64,000 bases of DNA, taken from positions 240,788 through 304,787 of the forward strand of contig NZ_JBJZOI010000002.1 in NCBI RefSeq assembly GCF_047200635.1. The letters are read 5' to 3'. The translations under genes and the position numbers were made by a program. Under the pieces are notes generated by a model. It saw only the letters and a list, made by a program, of their open reading frames with translations. It made no database searches and was not told where the DNA came from. This DNA comes from Saccharopolyspora_C sp047200635. GTDB taxonomy: Bacteria; Actinomycetota; Actinomycetes; Mycobacteriales; Pseudonocardiaceae. Positions 17,775 through 26,397 of this stretch are shown in pieces; position 1 is the stretch's first letter; the number at the start of each line of letters is the position of its first letter.

Positions 17775-18100
17775 GTCGCTCTCCTTCGTCGGTGTTCGTT
17801 GCGCGGCAGAACCTGCCACGCCACCCCCTTTCCGGCCCCGGCAATCACACTCCCGTGCGACCGCCGGTCGGGAGAGAAGGCCCCGGGCGGGGGTTTCGGG
17901 AAGTGCCGGGCACGACCTCGCGCGGAGAGCCTGGCGCGGTCGCGCCCGCGCCAGCGCCCCGGATCGCCGGGGCGGGCCCTAAGATCGGTGCTCTGTCCGG
18001 ATCGTGCCGTTGCCCAGGCGCGTCGACCAGGAGTTCCGGGAGCGCTCGCGCGGTGCGGTTCGGCGGGGCGGCCCGGACCGGCCGAACGAGGATCACCAGC
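17775..18100. other. Divergent promoter region without genes
   Basis: 326 bp between the secreted peptide (minus) and a TetR gene (plus). The only structure I see is the short palindrome GGCAG-AAC-CTGCC at 17805-17817, some 30 bp upstream of the peptide start. Confidence 0.45.
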
Positions 18101-18769
18101 ATGAGCACCGACGACATGCCGCAGAGCGAGCGCACCCGGGCCGGGTCCCGCCGCGAGCAGGCGGAGGCCACCCGGGAGCTGTTGCTGCGCACCGCCGAGC
18201 GGCTCATCGCCGAGCGCGGGCTGGCGCAGGTCTCCAGCCGCCAGATCGTCGAGGCGGCCGGGCAGGCGAACAACTCCGCGCTGGCCTACCACGTCGGCAG
18301 CCGCACGGACCTGATCCACGCGATCTCGCTGAGCCACGCCGAACCGATCGCGCGGCGCACCTGGGAGCGGGTCGAACGGGCGCGCGGATCCACCGATCCG
18401 CGCGATCACGTCGCGAGCCTCGTGCTGCCCTACATCGAGCACGTCGCCGAGCTCGGCAACCCCAGCTGGTGCGCGCGGTTCACCGCGCAGATCGCGGCCG
18501 ATCCGGCGTTCGCGGGCGACGCGCGCTCGGACCCGAGACTGGCCTCCTACTTCGATGAGGGCCTGGAGGCCTTGGCCGCGCACCTGCCGGAGCTGCCGGA
18601 GGCGGAGGCGGAGGTGCGCAGGCAGGCCACCCGGATGGCGATCATCCACACCTGCGCCGACGAGGAGCGCGCGGCCGCCGAGAGCGGCACGCCCGCGGAC
18701 TGGGAGCTGATCGGTGCGGCGCTCACCGACGCGGTCGCGGGGCTGCTGCTGGCGCCGAGGCGCGGGTGA
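18101..18769 (+). CDS. TetR-family regulator
   Basis: A 222-residue TetR protein with DNA-binding helices VSSRQIVEAAGQANNSALAYH at about residues 42-62 and a helical C-terminal domain. It is followed after 105 bp by a P450 gene on the same strand, then by a luciferase-type monooxygenase and its flavin reductase. It is the likely regulator of that group. The start is taken at ATG 18101, which gives the family's N-terminal basic stretch; the region upstream is weakly open. Confidence 0.87.
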   Translation: MSTDDMPQSERTRAGSRREQAEATRELLLRTAERLIAERGLAQVSSRQIVEAAGQANNSALAYHVGSRTDLIHAISLSHAEPIARRTWERVERARGSTDPRDHVASLVLPYIEHVAELGNPSWCARFTAQIAADPAFAGDARSDPRLASYFDEGLEALAAHLPELPEAEAEVRRQATRMAIIHTCADEERAAAESGTPADWELIGAALTDAVAGLLLAPRRG

Positions 18770-18815
18770 GCCCGTTCCGAAGCCCGGGCTCGGACGGCAC
18801 CGGCTGCTAGCCTCG

Positions 18816-18840
18816 AAACTAAGACGTTCTTCTGCTCACA
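18816..18840. promoter_or_regulatory. Candidate operator upstream of P450
   Basis: The AT-richer segment after CTAGCC contains the 11-bp palindrome AAGA-CGT-TCTT, about 45 bp ahead of the P450 start. It is a plausible site for the adjacent TetR protein; this is an inference only. Confidence 0.3.
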
Positions 18841-18874
18841 CCGCGTCAGCCGGCTCGCCGACGAGAGGACCCGC

Positions 18875-20179
18875 ATGAGCACCACCAGTGACCAGTCCGC
18901 CCCCGGATCGCCCTCGGACGTGCTGATCCAGCGCCCGCTGCCGGTGGAGCTGCTGCTCCGGGAGGGGAGCCCGTTCGACCCGCCGACCGCGCTGCGGGAG
19001 TTGGGCGAACAGGCCCCGGTGTCCCGGGTGGAGCTGCGCAATGGTGCCCCGCTGTGGATGGTGACCGGGTACGCCGAGTCCCGGTCGGTGCTCACCGACT
19101 CCCGGTTCAGCGCCGACACCCAGCGGCACCCGAACGCCATGCAGCTGACCCCCGCGCAGGTGCCCGGGCACCGGAGCGCCGTCGAGGACGGCACCGGCGG
19201 TTGCCCGGTCGACGACCGCCCGCACACCGACGGGCTGTTCATCTTCATGGACCCGCCGGAGCAGACCAGGCTGCGCAGGCTGCTGGTGGGCCAGTTCACC
19301 GTGCGCCGGATGCGCGCCCTGGAGTCCCGGGTGCGCGAGATCGCGGTCGAGCACGTCGAGGCGATGCGCGCCGCCGGGGCGCCCGCCGATCTGATGGCCG
19401 GGTTCGCGCTGCCGCTGCCATCCCTGGTGATCTGCGAACTGCTGGGCGTCGCCTGGGAGGACCGCGCCGAGTTCCAGGAGCGCTCCGCCGTGCAGACCAA
19501 CCTCGCGCTCAGCGACGAGGTGCGGATGCGGGCGCGGCTCGAGATGCGCGAGTTCATGGCGCGGTTGGTCGCGGACAAGCGCGCGCACCCCGCCGACGAC
19601 ATCATCTCCGGGCTGATCCACGGCGGTGCCGACCCGGCGCTGACCGACGAGGAGCTGGTGGACCTGTCCTCGATGCTGCTCGGAGCGGGCCACGAGACCA
19701 CCGCGAACATGCTCGCCCTCGGCACCTTCGCGCTGCTGGAGCACCCCGAGCAGCTGGCCGCGCTGCGCGCCGACCCCGGGATGATCGACGGCGCGGTGGA
19801 GGAGCTGCTGCGCTACCTGTCGGTGATCCACACCGGGCCGGTGCGGGTCGCGGTGGAGGACGTCGAGCTCGGCGGCGTCACCATTCGCGCCGGTGAGACC
19901 GCGATGATCGCGCTGCCGGAGGTCAACCGGGACCCGTCGCAGTGGTCGGAGCCCGCTGAGCTGGACCTCACCCGCGAGCGCAACCACCACCTCGCGTTCG
20001 GTCACGGCGTGCACCAGTGCCTCGGTCAGCAGCTGGCGCGGGTGGAGATGCGCATCGGCCTGGTGGAGCTGCTGCAACGGCTGCCCGGCCTGCGCCTGGC
20101 GGCTCCGGTGGCGGACGTCCCGCTGCGCACGGACATGATCGTGTTCGGGGTGCACTCGCTCCCGGTCGCCTGGGACTGA
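18875..20179 (+). CDS. Cytochrome P450
   Basis: A 434-residue bacterial P450, slightly longer than usual because of an insert near residue 105 (EDGTGGCPVDDRPHTDG). The I-helix is GAGHETTAN, the K-helix EELLRY and the haem loop FGHGVHQCLGQQLAR. The ATG at 18875 is preceded by GAGAGGA. The TetR gene upstream and the strong hairpin at 20184-20218 downstream suggest a single-gene transcript. No dedicated ferredoxin is adjacent. The substrate is unknown. Confidence 0.92.
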   Translation: MSTTSDQSAPGSPSDVLIQRPLPVELLLREGSPFDPPTALRELGEQAPVSRVELRNGAPLWMVTGYAESRSVLTDSRFSADTQRHPNAMQLTPAQVPGHRSAVEDGTGGCPVDDRPHTDGLFIFMDPPEQTRLRRLLVGQFTVRRMRALESRVREIAVEHVEAMRAAGAPADLMAGFALPLPSLVICELLGVAWEDRAEFQERSAVQTNLALSDEVRMRARLEMREFMARLVADKRAHPADDIISGLIHGGADPALTDEELVDLSSMLLGAGHETTANMLALGTFALLEHPEQLAALRADPGMIDGAVEELLRYLSVIHTGPVRVAVEDVELGGVTIRAGETAMIALPEVNRDPSQWSEPAELDLTRERNHHLAFGHGVHQCLGQQLARVEMRIGLVELLQRLPGLRLAAPVADVPLRTDMIVFGVHSLPVAWD

Positions 20180-20183
20180 CCGG

Positions 20184-20218
20184 TTCCGGGCGGCCGGAGC
20201 CGGTCCGGTCGCCCGGAA
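20184..20218 (+). terminator. Hairpin terminator after P450
   Basis: Outer arms TTCCGGGCG and CGCCCGGAA are perfect; inner arms CCGGA and TCCGG continue the stem across one G-T pair, with loop GCCGG. It starts 5 bp after the P450 stop. Confidence 0.7.
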
Positions 20219-20340
20219 GCACCCGTCCGCGACCCGGGCCGAGGGGGAGCGGACGGGCTGGGGAATAATCTCGCGCGAAAGACTCTTCTGGGGGAGAGGA
20301 AATCGGTGGGCGATCCGCCCCGAGCCGCGGGAGGCGCGCG

Positions 20341-21447
20341 ATGCAGTTCGGAATCTTCACGGTCAGCGATGTCACGACGGACCCGACCAACGGCACCACG
20401 CCCGACGACACCGAGCGCGTCCGGTCGATGCTGACCATCGCCAAGCACGCCGACCAGGCGGGGCTGGACGTGTTCGCGACGGGGGAGCACCACAACCCGC
20501 CCTTCGTCGCCTCCTCGCCGACGACGCTGCTCGGCTACCTCGCCGCCGCGACCGAGAATCTCGTGCTCTCCACCTCGACGACGCTGATCACCACCAACGA
20601 CCCGGTGAAGATCGCCGAGGACTACGCGATGCTGCAGGTGATCTCGGACGGGCGGATGGACCTGATGCTCGGCCGGGGCAACACCGGTCCGGTGTACCCG
20701 TGGTTCGGCCAGGACATCCGGCAGGGCATCCCGCTCGCGGTGGAGAACTACGCGCTGCTGCGGCGCCTCTGGGACGAGGAGGTCGTGGACTGGCAGGGCC
20801 GGTTCCGCACCCCGCTGCAGGGCTTCACCGCCACGCCGCGGCCGCTCGACGGGGTGCCGCCGTTCGTGTGGCACGGCTCGATCCGCAGCCCGGAGATCGC
20901 CGAGCAGGCCGCTTACTACGGCGACGGGTTCTTCCACAACAACATCTTCTGGCCCGCCGAGCACACCCGGAAGATGGTCGAGTACTACCGCAGGCGCTAC
21001 GAGCACCACGGCCACGGCCGGGCGGACCAGGCCGTCGTGGGGCTGGGCGGTCAGGTCTTCATGCGGAAGAACTCCCAGCAGGCCTGGGACGAGTTCCGCC
21101 CCTACTTCGACAACGCCCCGGTCTACGGGCACGGCCCGTCGATGGAGGAGTTCACCACGAGCACGCCGCTGACCGTCGGGAGCCCGCAGCAGGTCATCGA
21201 CCGGTACGCGGGGATGCGCGAGGTGGTGGGCGACTACCAGCGGCAGCTCTTCCTCGTCGACCACGCGGGACTCCCGCTGAAGACGGTGCTGGAGCAGATC
21301 GACCTGCTCGCCGAGGAGGTCGTCCCGGTGCTGCGCGCCGAGATGGAGTCCAAGCGGCCCGCGCACGTCCCCGCCGACCCGCCGAGCCACGCCGACCGGG
21401 TCGCCGCCCGCGCCACCCAGCCCGTCGCGCACGGCGCGGACAGCTGA
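20341..21447 (+). CDS. FMN-dependent luciferase-like monooxygenase (CE1758 type)
   Basis: A 368-residue TIM-barrel flavin monooxygenase of the bacterial luciferase superfamily. The family start MQFGIFTVSDVT, the motif ATGEHHNPPF and LMLGRGNTGPVYPWFG are characteristic of the group first named in Corynebacterium efficiens as CE1758. GGGAGG lies upstream of ATG 20341. The next gene encodes the matching NAD(P)H:FMN reductase (CE1759 type), so the pair probably forms a two-component monooxygenase in which the reductase supplies FMNH2. The substrate is unknown. Confidence 0.9.
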   Translation: MQFGIFTVSDVTTDPTNGTTPDDTERVRSMLTIAKHADQAGLDVFATGEHHNPPFVASSPTTLLGYLAAATENLVLSTSTTLITTNDPVKIAEDYAMLQVISDGRMDLMLGRGNTGPVYPWFGQDIRQGIPLAVENYALLRRLWDEEVVDWQGRFRTPLQGFTATPRPLDGVPPFVWHGSIRSPEIAEQAAYYGDGFFHNNIFWPAEHTRKMVEYYRRRYEHHGHGRADQAVVGLGGQVFMRKNSQQAWDEFRPYFDNAPVYGHGPSMEEFTTSTPLTVGSPQQVIDRYAGMREVVGDYQRQLFLVDHAGLPLKTVLEQIDLLAEEVVPVLRAEMESKRPAHVPADPPSHADRVAARATQPVAHGADS

Positions 21448-21476
21448 CCACCACGACCGGGAACGGAGTTCTGATC

Positions 21477-22097
21477 ATGAGCGAACGCACCCTCGTCGTC
21501 CTCTCCGGCGGTCTAGGCCAGCCCTCGTCGACCCGGATGCTGGCCGACCGCCTCGCGCGGGCCACCACCGACGGCCTCGGCGCGCACGGCATCACCGCCT
21601 CGGTGCGGGTGGTGGAGCTGCGCGAGATCGCCCACGAGGTCCTCGACGCGCTGCTGGCCGGCTTCCCGAGCGGGAAGGCGCGCGAGGCGCTGGACGCCGT
21701 CGCCGGTGCCGACGGGCTGATCGCGGTCACCCCGCTGTTCAACACGACCTTCGCGGGCCTGTTCAAGACCTTCGTGGACGTGCTGGACCGGGAGGCGATG
21801 GCCGGCAAGCCGGTGCTGCTCGGTGCCACCGGCGGTACCCCGCGGCACTCGCTGGCGCTGGACTACGCGCTGCGCCCGGTGTTCGCCCACCTGCACGCCG
21901 ACGTGGCCGCCACCTCGGTGTTCGCGGCCACCGACGACTGGTCCGGGGACGGGGACCGGGTGGCGCCGCTGCCGGAGCGGATCCGGCGGGCGGGTGCGGA
22001 GCTGGCCGGGATGCTGGCCGCGCGGGAGCCGGTGACCGGTCCGCCCGATCCGTTCGCGGACGCGCCGAGCTTCGAGGACCTGCTCTCGGCCGGGTGA
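21477..22097 (+). CDS. NAD(P)H:FMN reductase (CE1759 type)
   Basis: A 206-residue flavodoxin-fold reductase with the phosphate loop SGGLGQPSSTRMLADRL at about residues 9-25 and the flavin-contact segment TPLFNTTFAGLFKTF. It lies 29 bp after the luciferase-like gene on the same strand and would provide reduced FMN to it. ATG 21477 has CGGAG upstream. The gene ends directly against the stop codon of a convergent small gene. Confidence 0.9.
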   Translation: MSERTLVVLSGGLGQPSSTRMLADRLARATTDGLGAHGITASVRVVELREIAHEVLDALLAGFPSGKAREALDAVAGADGLIAVTPLFNTTFAGLFKTFVDVLDREAMAGKPVLLGATGGTPRHSLALDYALRPVFAHLHADVAATSVFAATDDWSGDGDRVAPLPERIRRAGAELAGMLAAREPVTGPPDPFADAPSFEDLLSAG

Positions 22098-22358
22098 TCA
22101 GCCCTCGGGCCGGTGCAGCACTCCGGCCAGCGCCCGGTGCACGGCCTCGTGATCGGCGGGGTCGTGCACCCGGACCTCGGCGGCGGCGATCCGGTACCAG
22201 TCCCGCGCCCCCGCGTACCGGACGTGCACCGCGATCTCGCCCGCGGGCGCGCGGGTGGTGCGCAGCTCCAGGTCGCCGGTGATGGTGCCGACCTCGTCGG
22301 TCATCACCCCCTCCGGCGGCGCGGTGATCGTCGTTGACAGCACGTCCTCGTCAGGCAT
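22098..22358 (-). CDS. Conserved-looking small hypothetical protein (86 aa)
   Basis: An acidic 86-residue protein without signal or membrane segment. It alternates beta-like stretches (VGTITGDLELRTTRAPAG, IAVHVRYAGARDWYRIAAA) and ends with a helical VHDPADHEAVHRALAGVL. The ribosome site ahead of ATG 22358 is poor. It is convergent with and abuts the FMN reductase gene. I do not recognise the family. Confidence 0.6.
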   Translation of the reverse strand: MPDEDVLSTTITAPPEGVMTDEVGTITGDLELRTTRAPAGEIAVHVRYAGARDWYRIAAAEVRVHDPADHEAVHRALAGVLHRPEG

Positions 22359-22394
22359 GGCCGCCAGTGTCCCCGAGGAACCTGACGCGCGCCT

Positions 22395-22435
22395 CTTGTT
22401 GACAGACTGTCTAAGATGACACTGAGTCTAACAAG
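22395..22435. promoter_or_regulatory. 41-bp imperfect inverted repeat upstream of di-iron oxygenase
   Basis: Left arm CTTGTTGACAGACTGTC and right arm GACACTGAGTCTAACAAG match at 13 of 17 positions with one insertion, around a 6-nt TAAGAT centre. The left arm contains its own palindrome GACAG-A-CTGTC and a TTGACA -35-like box (22399-22404). It lies 42 bp before the start at 22477, the position expected for an operator of the di-iron oxygenase/FprB operon. Confidence 0.55.
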
Positions 22436-22476
22436 GGGCCGGTGCTGCCGGCTCCCGCGGCGCGGAGGTGGTGCAG

Positions 22477-23379
22477 GTGACCCGTACACCGGCGGAGACG
22501 ACGGCCCCCGAACAGGACGTGTCCCGGCGACTGCTGGAGTCGGCCGCGCAGCTGTCCTACGACCCGGCGACCGAGGTCGACTGGGACTCCCCGCTCCCGC
22601 CCGAGGGCTACGGCCTCAACCCGGAGTGGAGCACGCTCTACGGCACACCCCTGTGGGACGAGCTCAGCCCGGAGCAGCGGATCACCCTGACCAGGCACGA
22701 GGTCTGCTCGGTGATGAGCATCGGCATCTGGTTCGAGATGATCCTGCAGCAGATGATCCTGCGCGATCAGTACGTCCGGGACCCCGCCCGGCCCGACTTC
22801 CGGTTCGCCCTCACCGAGATCGCCGACGAGTGCCGGCACTCGATCATGTTCGCGCGCGCCTGCGAGAAGATGGGCGTGCCCGCCTACCTGCCGCCGCCGT
22901 TCGTGGCGCAGCTCGGCCGCTCGTTCAAGACGCTCGCCGGATCGGAGGCGGCCTACGGCGGCATCCTCGTCGCCGAGGAGATCCTCGACGTGATGCAGCG
23001 GGACTGGATGCGCGGGGAGGACGTGCTGCCGATCGTGCGCACCACCAGCAAGATCCACGTGGTCGAGGAGTCGCGGCACATGAAGTTCGCCCGCCACGAG
23101 ATCCGGGAGAGCATGCGCGGCGCGAGCACCGCCCGCCGCCAGGCCAGCGCGCTGCTGATCTCGCTGGTGGCCCACGTCGTCGTGACGAACATGGTGCAGA
23201 AGGACGTCTACCGCTCGGTCGGTCTCGATCCGGACCGCGCCGCCGCGGCGGTGCGCCGCAGCGAGCACCGCAAGGCGATGCTGCGCACCAGTTGCAGGCA
23301 CCTGATGGACTTCCTCGCCGACGCCGGGCTGCTCACCCGCGCGGCGATGGCCGTCTACCGGCGCACCCACATGCTCTGA
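22477..23379 (+). CDS. AurF-type di-iron oxygenase
   Basis: A 300-residue helical protein of the AurF / DUF3066 family, which uses a non-haem di-iron site with two histidine-carboxylate helices. I see LTRHEVCSVMSIG, EIADECRHSIMF and EESRHMKFARHEI as ligand helices. The best start is GTG 22477, 8 nt after GGAGG; a GTG at 22468 overlaps the ribosome site. The next gene supplies a ferredoxin and its reductase, so electrons probably flow NADPH to FprB-like protein to the di-iron site. A similar pair, Rv0885 with fprB (Rv0886), exists in M. tuberculosis as I recall. N-oxygenation is known for AurF itself; the substrate here is unknown. Confidence 0.87.
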   Translation: MTRTPAETTAPEQDVSRRLLESAAQLSYDPATEVDWDSPLPPEGYGLNPEWSTLYGTPLWDELSPEQRITLTRHEVCSVMSIGIWFEMILQQMILRDQYVRDPARPDFRFALTEIADECRHSIMFARACEKMGVPAYLPPPFVAQLGRSFKTLAGSEAAYGGILVAEEILDVMQRDWMRGEDVLPIVRTTSKIHVVEESRHMKFARHEIRESMRGASTARRQASALLISLVAHVVVTNMVQKDVYRSVGLDPDRAAAAVRRSEHRKAMLRTSCRHLMDFLADAGLLTRAAMAVYRRTHML

Positions 23380-23433
23380 TCCCGCACCGGCCCGCGACCG
23401 GTCGCGCCGGTACGACACCCCGAGGACCCCCGC

Positions 23434-25050
23434 ATGGCGTACGCGATCACCCGGGCCTGCTGCAACGACGCCTCGTGCGTGTCGGTGTGCCCGGTCAACT
23501 GCATCCACCCGACGCCGGACGAGCCGGACTTCGGCCGCACCGACATGCTCTACGTCGACCCGAGGACCTGCATCGACTGCGGCGCGTGCGCCGACGCCTG
23601 CCCGGTGGACGCGATCTTCCCGGTGGACCGCTTGTTCGGCGCGGACGCCGAGTACGCCCGGATCAACGCCGAGCACTTCGGCGCGGAGCCCGGGCGGAAC
23701 GAGTGGGCGGCGCCGCGCTTCCCCCGCTCGCTGCCGGAGGCGGCGCCGCTGCGCATCGCGATCGTCGGCACCGGACCCGCCGCCTGCTACACGGCGCAGG
23801 AACTGCTGCGCAGCACCAGCGCCGAGATCACCCTGCTGGACCGGCTGCCGCTGCCCGGCGGGCTGGTTCGCTCCGGAGTGGCGCCGGACCACCAGTCCAC
23901 CAAGCGGATCGGCGAGGGCTTCTCCTGGCTGCTGCGGCATCCGAGGGTCCGGCTGCACCTCAACGTCGAGGTCGGCCGCGATCTCACCCACGAGAAGCTG
24001 GCCGCGCACCACCACGCGGTGATCTACGCGGTGGGGGCCGCCGCCGACCGCAGGCTGGGCGTCGAGGGCGAGGACCTGCCGGGCAGCACCTCGGCCAGCT
24101 CCGTCGTGTCCTGGTACAACGCCCACCCGGACGCCGCCGGGTTCGGGCTGGACCTCTCCGCTCAGCGGGCGGTCGTCATCGGCAACGGCAACGTCGCGCT
24201 GGACGTGGCGCGGATCCTGCTCAGCGACCCGGACCGGCTCGCGAGCACCGACATCGCCGATCGGGCGCTCGACGAGCTGCGGGACAGCGCGGTGCGCGAG
24301 GTGGTGCTGCTCGGTCGCCGCGGCCCGGAGCACGCGGCGTGCACCGCCCCGGAGCTGCGGGCGCTGCGGGACCTGCCCGGCGTGGAGGTCGCCGTCGAGG
24401 ACGACCCCCGGGTCCGCGCGGCGCTGTCGGCGGCCGCACCCGGTGGGACGGCCGCGCTGCTGGCCGAGCTGCCCGCCGCGCGGATCGACTGGCGCGCGGA
24501 ACCCGCCCCCGGCAGGCGGGTCGTCTTCCGCTTCGGGGCCGAGCCCGCCGCGCTGCGCGGGACCGATCGGGTGGACTCCGTCGAGGTGCGCGACCCGGAG
24601 GGCCGGACCGGGACCATCGCCGCGGGTCTGGTGGTGCGCGCGATCGGCTACCGCTCCACCCCGATCCCCGGACTCCCGTTCGACGCGGCGAGTGCGACGG
24701 TGCCGAACGAGTCCGGGCGGGTGCTCACCGAGCCCGGGGGGCCGCCGCTGCCCGGGACCTACGTCGTCGGCTGGGCCAAGCGCGGCCCGAGCGGCGGCAT
24801 CGGCACGAACCGGGGCTGCGCGGCGGAGACGGCCGGCGTGCTGCTGGACGACGCCCCCTCGCTCGCCCCGCCGCCGGCGGCGGGCTTCGACCGCTGGCTG
24901 CGCAGGCGCGTCCCGGCGGCGATCGGACGTCGCGCGGTGCTCGCCATCGATGCGGCCGAGCGGCGACGGGGTGATCGGCAGGGCCGACCACGGGTCAAGT
25001 TCCCCAGCACGCCCGAACTCCTCGCCGCCGCGAAGCGCTTCCGCCGCTGA
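23434..25050 (+). CDS. fprB: Ferredoxin fused to ferredoxin-NADP reductase (FprB type)
   Basis: A 538-residue fusion. Residues 1-75 form a 7Fe/8Fe ferredoxin with cysteines in ACCNDASCVSVCPVNC and CIDCGACADACPVDA. From about residue 105 comes an adrenodoxin-reductase-like domain, with FAD motif IAIVGTGPAACYTAQELL, an NADP motif VIGNGNVALDVARILL and the C-terminal GWAKRGPSGGIGTNRGCA. It should pass electrons from NADPH through its own Fe-S clusters to the adjacent di-iron oxygenase or to P450s elsewhere in this region that lack partners. It starts 54 bp after the oxygenase gene, in the same operon. Confidence 0.92.
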   Translation: MAYAITRACCNDASCVSVCPVNCIHPTPDEPDFGRTDMLYVDPRTCIDCGACADACPVDAIFPVDRLFGADAEYARINAEHFGAEPGRNEWAAPRFPRSLPEAAPLRIAIVGTGPAACYTAQELLRSTSAEITLLDRLPLPGGLVRSGVAPDHQSTKRIGEGFSWLLRHPRVRLHLNVEVGRDLTHEKLAAHHHAVIYAVGAAADRRLGVEGEDLPGSTSASSVVSWYNAHPDAAGFGLDLSAQRAVVIGNGNVALDVARILLSDPDRLASTDIADRALDELRDSAVREVVLLGRRGPEHAACTAPELRALRDLPGVEVAVEDDPRVRAALSAAAPGGTAALLAELPAARIDWRAEPAPGRRVVFRFGAEPAALRGTDRVDSVEVRDPEGRTGTIAAGLVVRAIGYRSTPIPGLPFDAASATVPNESGRVLTEPGGPPLPGTYVVGWAKRGPSGGIGTNRGCAAETAGVLLDDAPSLAPPPAAGFDRWLRRRVPAAIGRRAVLAIDAAERRRGDRQGRPRVKFPSTPELLAAAKRFRR

Positions 25051-25057
25051 GCGCGGC

Positions 25058-25741
25058 TCAGCCGAGTTCGCGGAGCAGGGGGGCGAGCTGTTCGGCGGAC
25101 TCCTGGTCGTGGCCCGCCGTGGTGCTCACCATGGCCACCAGCTGATCGGTGAGCCACACCTCGAAGACCTCGCGCGGCGGTTCGCGGGTGGCCAGCCAGG
25201 TCACGCAGGTCGTCTCCACCAGCGCGACCCAGCCGCGCAGCGTCAGCTCCAGCAGCGGGGTCGGCGCGGCGATGCCGACGCGGTCCCGGATGAGGGTGAC
25301 GACGTGGTTGCGCACCTGGTCCACCAGCGTCTCCGTCTCGCTGCTGGCGACGGTGGAACCGCTGCGCAGCAGCGCGGTGTAGCTGCTGGCGAAGGTCTCC
25401 ACGAAGGACACGAACTCGGCCAGCGCCCCGCGCAGCTGCGCGAGCAGGTCCCCCTCGGAGGGCAGCGTGATCCGCTCGATGAGCTCGTCGACCACCGTGG
25501 TCAGCGCCGCCACGTGCACGTCCCGCAGGTTCGCGAAGTAGCGGTAGAACAGGGCCCGGGACACCTCGGCCTCGGCGACGATGTCGTCGACCGAGACGTC
25601 GTCCATCGCGCGCTCGCTGTAGAGCCGCAGCGCGGTGCCGAGCAGGTGCTCGCGGCGTTCCTCCGGGCTCATCCGGCGGCGCGGCCGGTCGCCGCGCGCG
25701 GTCCGGCCGGGGCTGGTCGGGTGCTCACTGGTTCGCTGCAT
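25058..25741 (-). CDS. TetR-family regulator
   Basis: A 227-residue TetR protein with an unusually long basic N-terminus before the helix-turn-helix (VSVDDIVAEAEVSRALFYRYF, about residues 48-68). It is convergent with and 7 bp from the FprB-like gene, so it does not share a promoter with it; nevertheless it is the nearest candidate to bind the 41-bp inverted repeat ahead of the di-iron oxygenase. The ribosome site at ATG 25741 is weak; a later ATG at 25673 would remove the N-terminal extension. Confidence 0.85.
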   Translation of the reverse strand: MQRTSEHPTSPGRTARGDRPRRRMSPEERREHLLGTALRLYSERAMDDVSVDDIVAEAEVSRALFYRYFANLRDVHVAALTTVVDELIERITLPSEGDLLAQLRGALAEFVSFVETFASSYTALLRSGSTVASSETETLVDQVRNHVVTLIRDRVGIAAPTPLLELTLRGWVALVETTCVTWLATREPPREVFEVWLTDQLVAMVSTTAGHDQESAEQLAPLLRELG

Positions 25742-25803
25742 CGTCGGGACATCATCCCACTTCCGCCGGGCCGGGCCGGGACCGTCCCGGGCGAGCGCGC
25801 CGG

Positions 25804-26397
25804 TCAGCGGCTCTGCAGGGCGTCCAGCGCGACGGCCTGGGCGATCACCAGCCTGCGGTCCAGGTCCGGGGAGGTCACGTCGATGACGTAGCGGTCCCGC
25901 AGCGCGAACTTCTTGCGCACCGAGAGCACCGTTCGCCCGCCCGCGGTGAAGTCGAAGTGGTAGGGCACCGGGAACGGCAGCCCGTCGATGAACGGCAGGA
26001 ACTCCCACGCCCTGCGCAGCACCGCCACGGCCAGGCTGCGCTCGGCACCGCGCGCGGCCGGGGAACCCGGCTGCTCCACGTCCCAGGTGGAGCGGGTCAG
26101 CGAGCGGCGGAAGTCCTTGCGGAAGAAGCCGATCGCATTGCCCTCCCCGTCGCGGACGTCGTAGCCGGAGGCGAGGTCGAGCACCTTGCGAGCCTGGAAG
26201 GAGGCGAGCACCTCCTCCTTGCGCTCGTCGGTGAACAGCGTGACCTGCTCCTTGAGCCGGGCCCGCTTCTGCTCGGCGAACGCGACGAGCTCGCCCTCGC
26301 CACCGGAACCGTCGTCGAGCCGGATCTCGTAGCGGTTGACCAGGAACGTGATCCGCTGCCGCATGTGCAGCCTTTCGAGGAAACCACCGGTCGTCAT
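25804..26397 (-). CDS. LURP-one-related (tubby-like fold) protein
   Basis: A 197-residue protein of the LURP-one/DUF567 type, made of short beta strands around a helix: RQRITFLVNRYEIRL, VLDLASGYDVRDGEGNAIGF, then TVLSVRKKFALRDRYVIDV. ATG 26397 has only a weak ribosome site; an internal ATG at 26364 (MRQRIT) has AAAGG 6 nt upstream and is an equally good start. Members are thought to bind lipids or membranes, but no function is established. It is a single gene. Confidence 0.7.
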   Translation of the reverse strand: MTTGGFLERLHMRQRITFLVNRYEIRLDDGSGGEGELVAFAEQKRARLKEQVTLFTDERKEEVLASFQARKVLDLASGYDVRDGEGNAIGFFRKDFRRSLTRSTWDVEQPGSPAARGAERSLAVAVLRRAWEFLPFIDGLPFPVPYHFDFTAGGRTVLSVRKKFALRDRYVIDVTSPDLDRRLVIAQAVALDALQSR

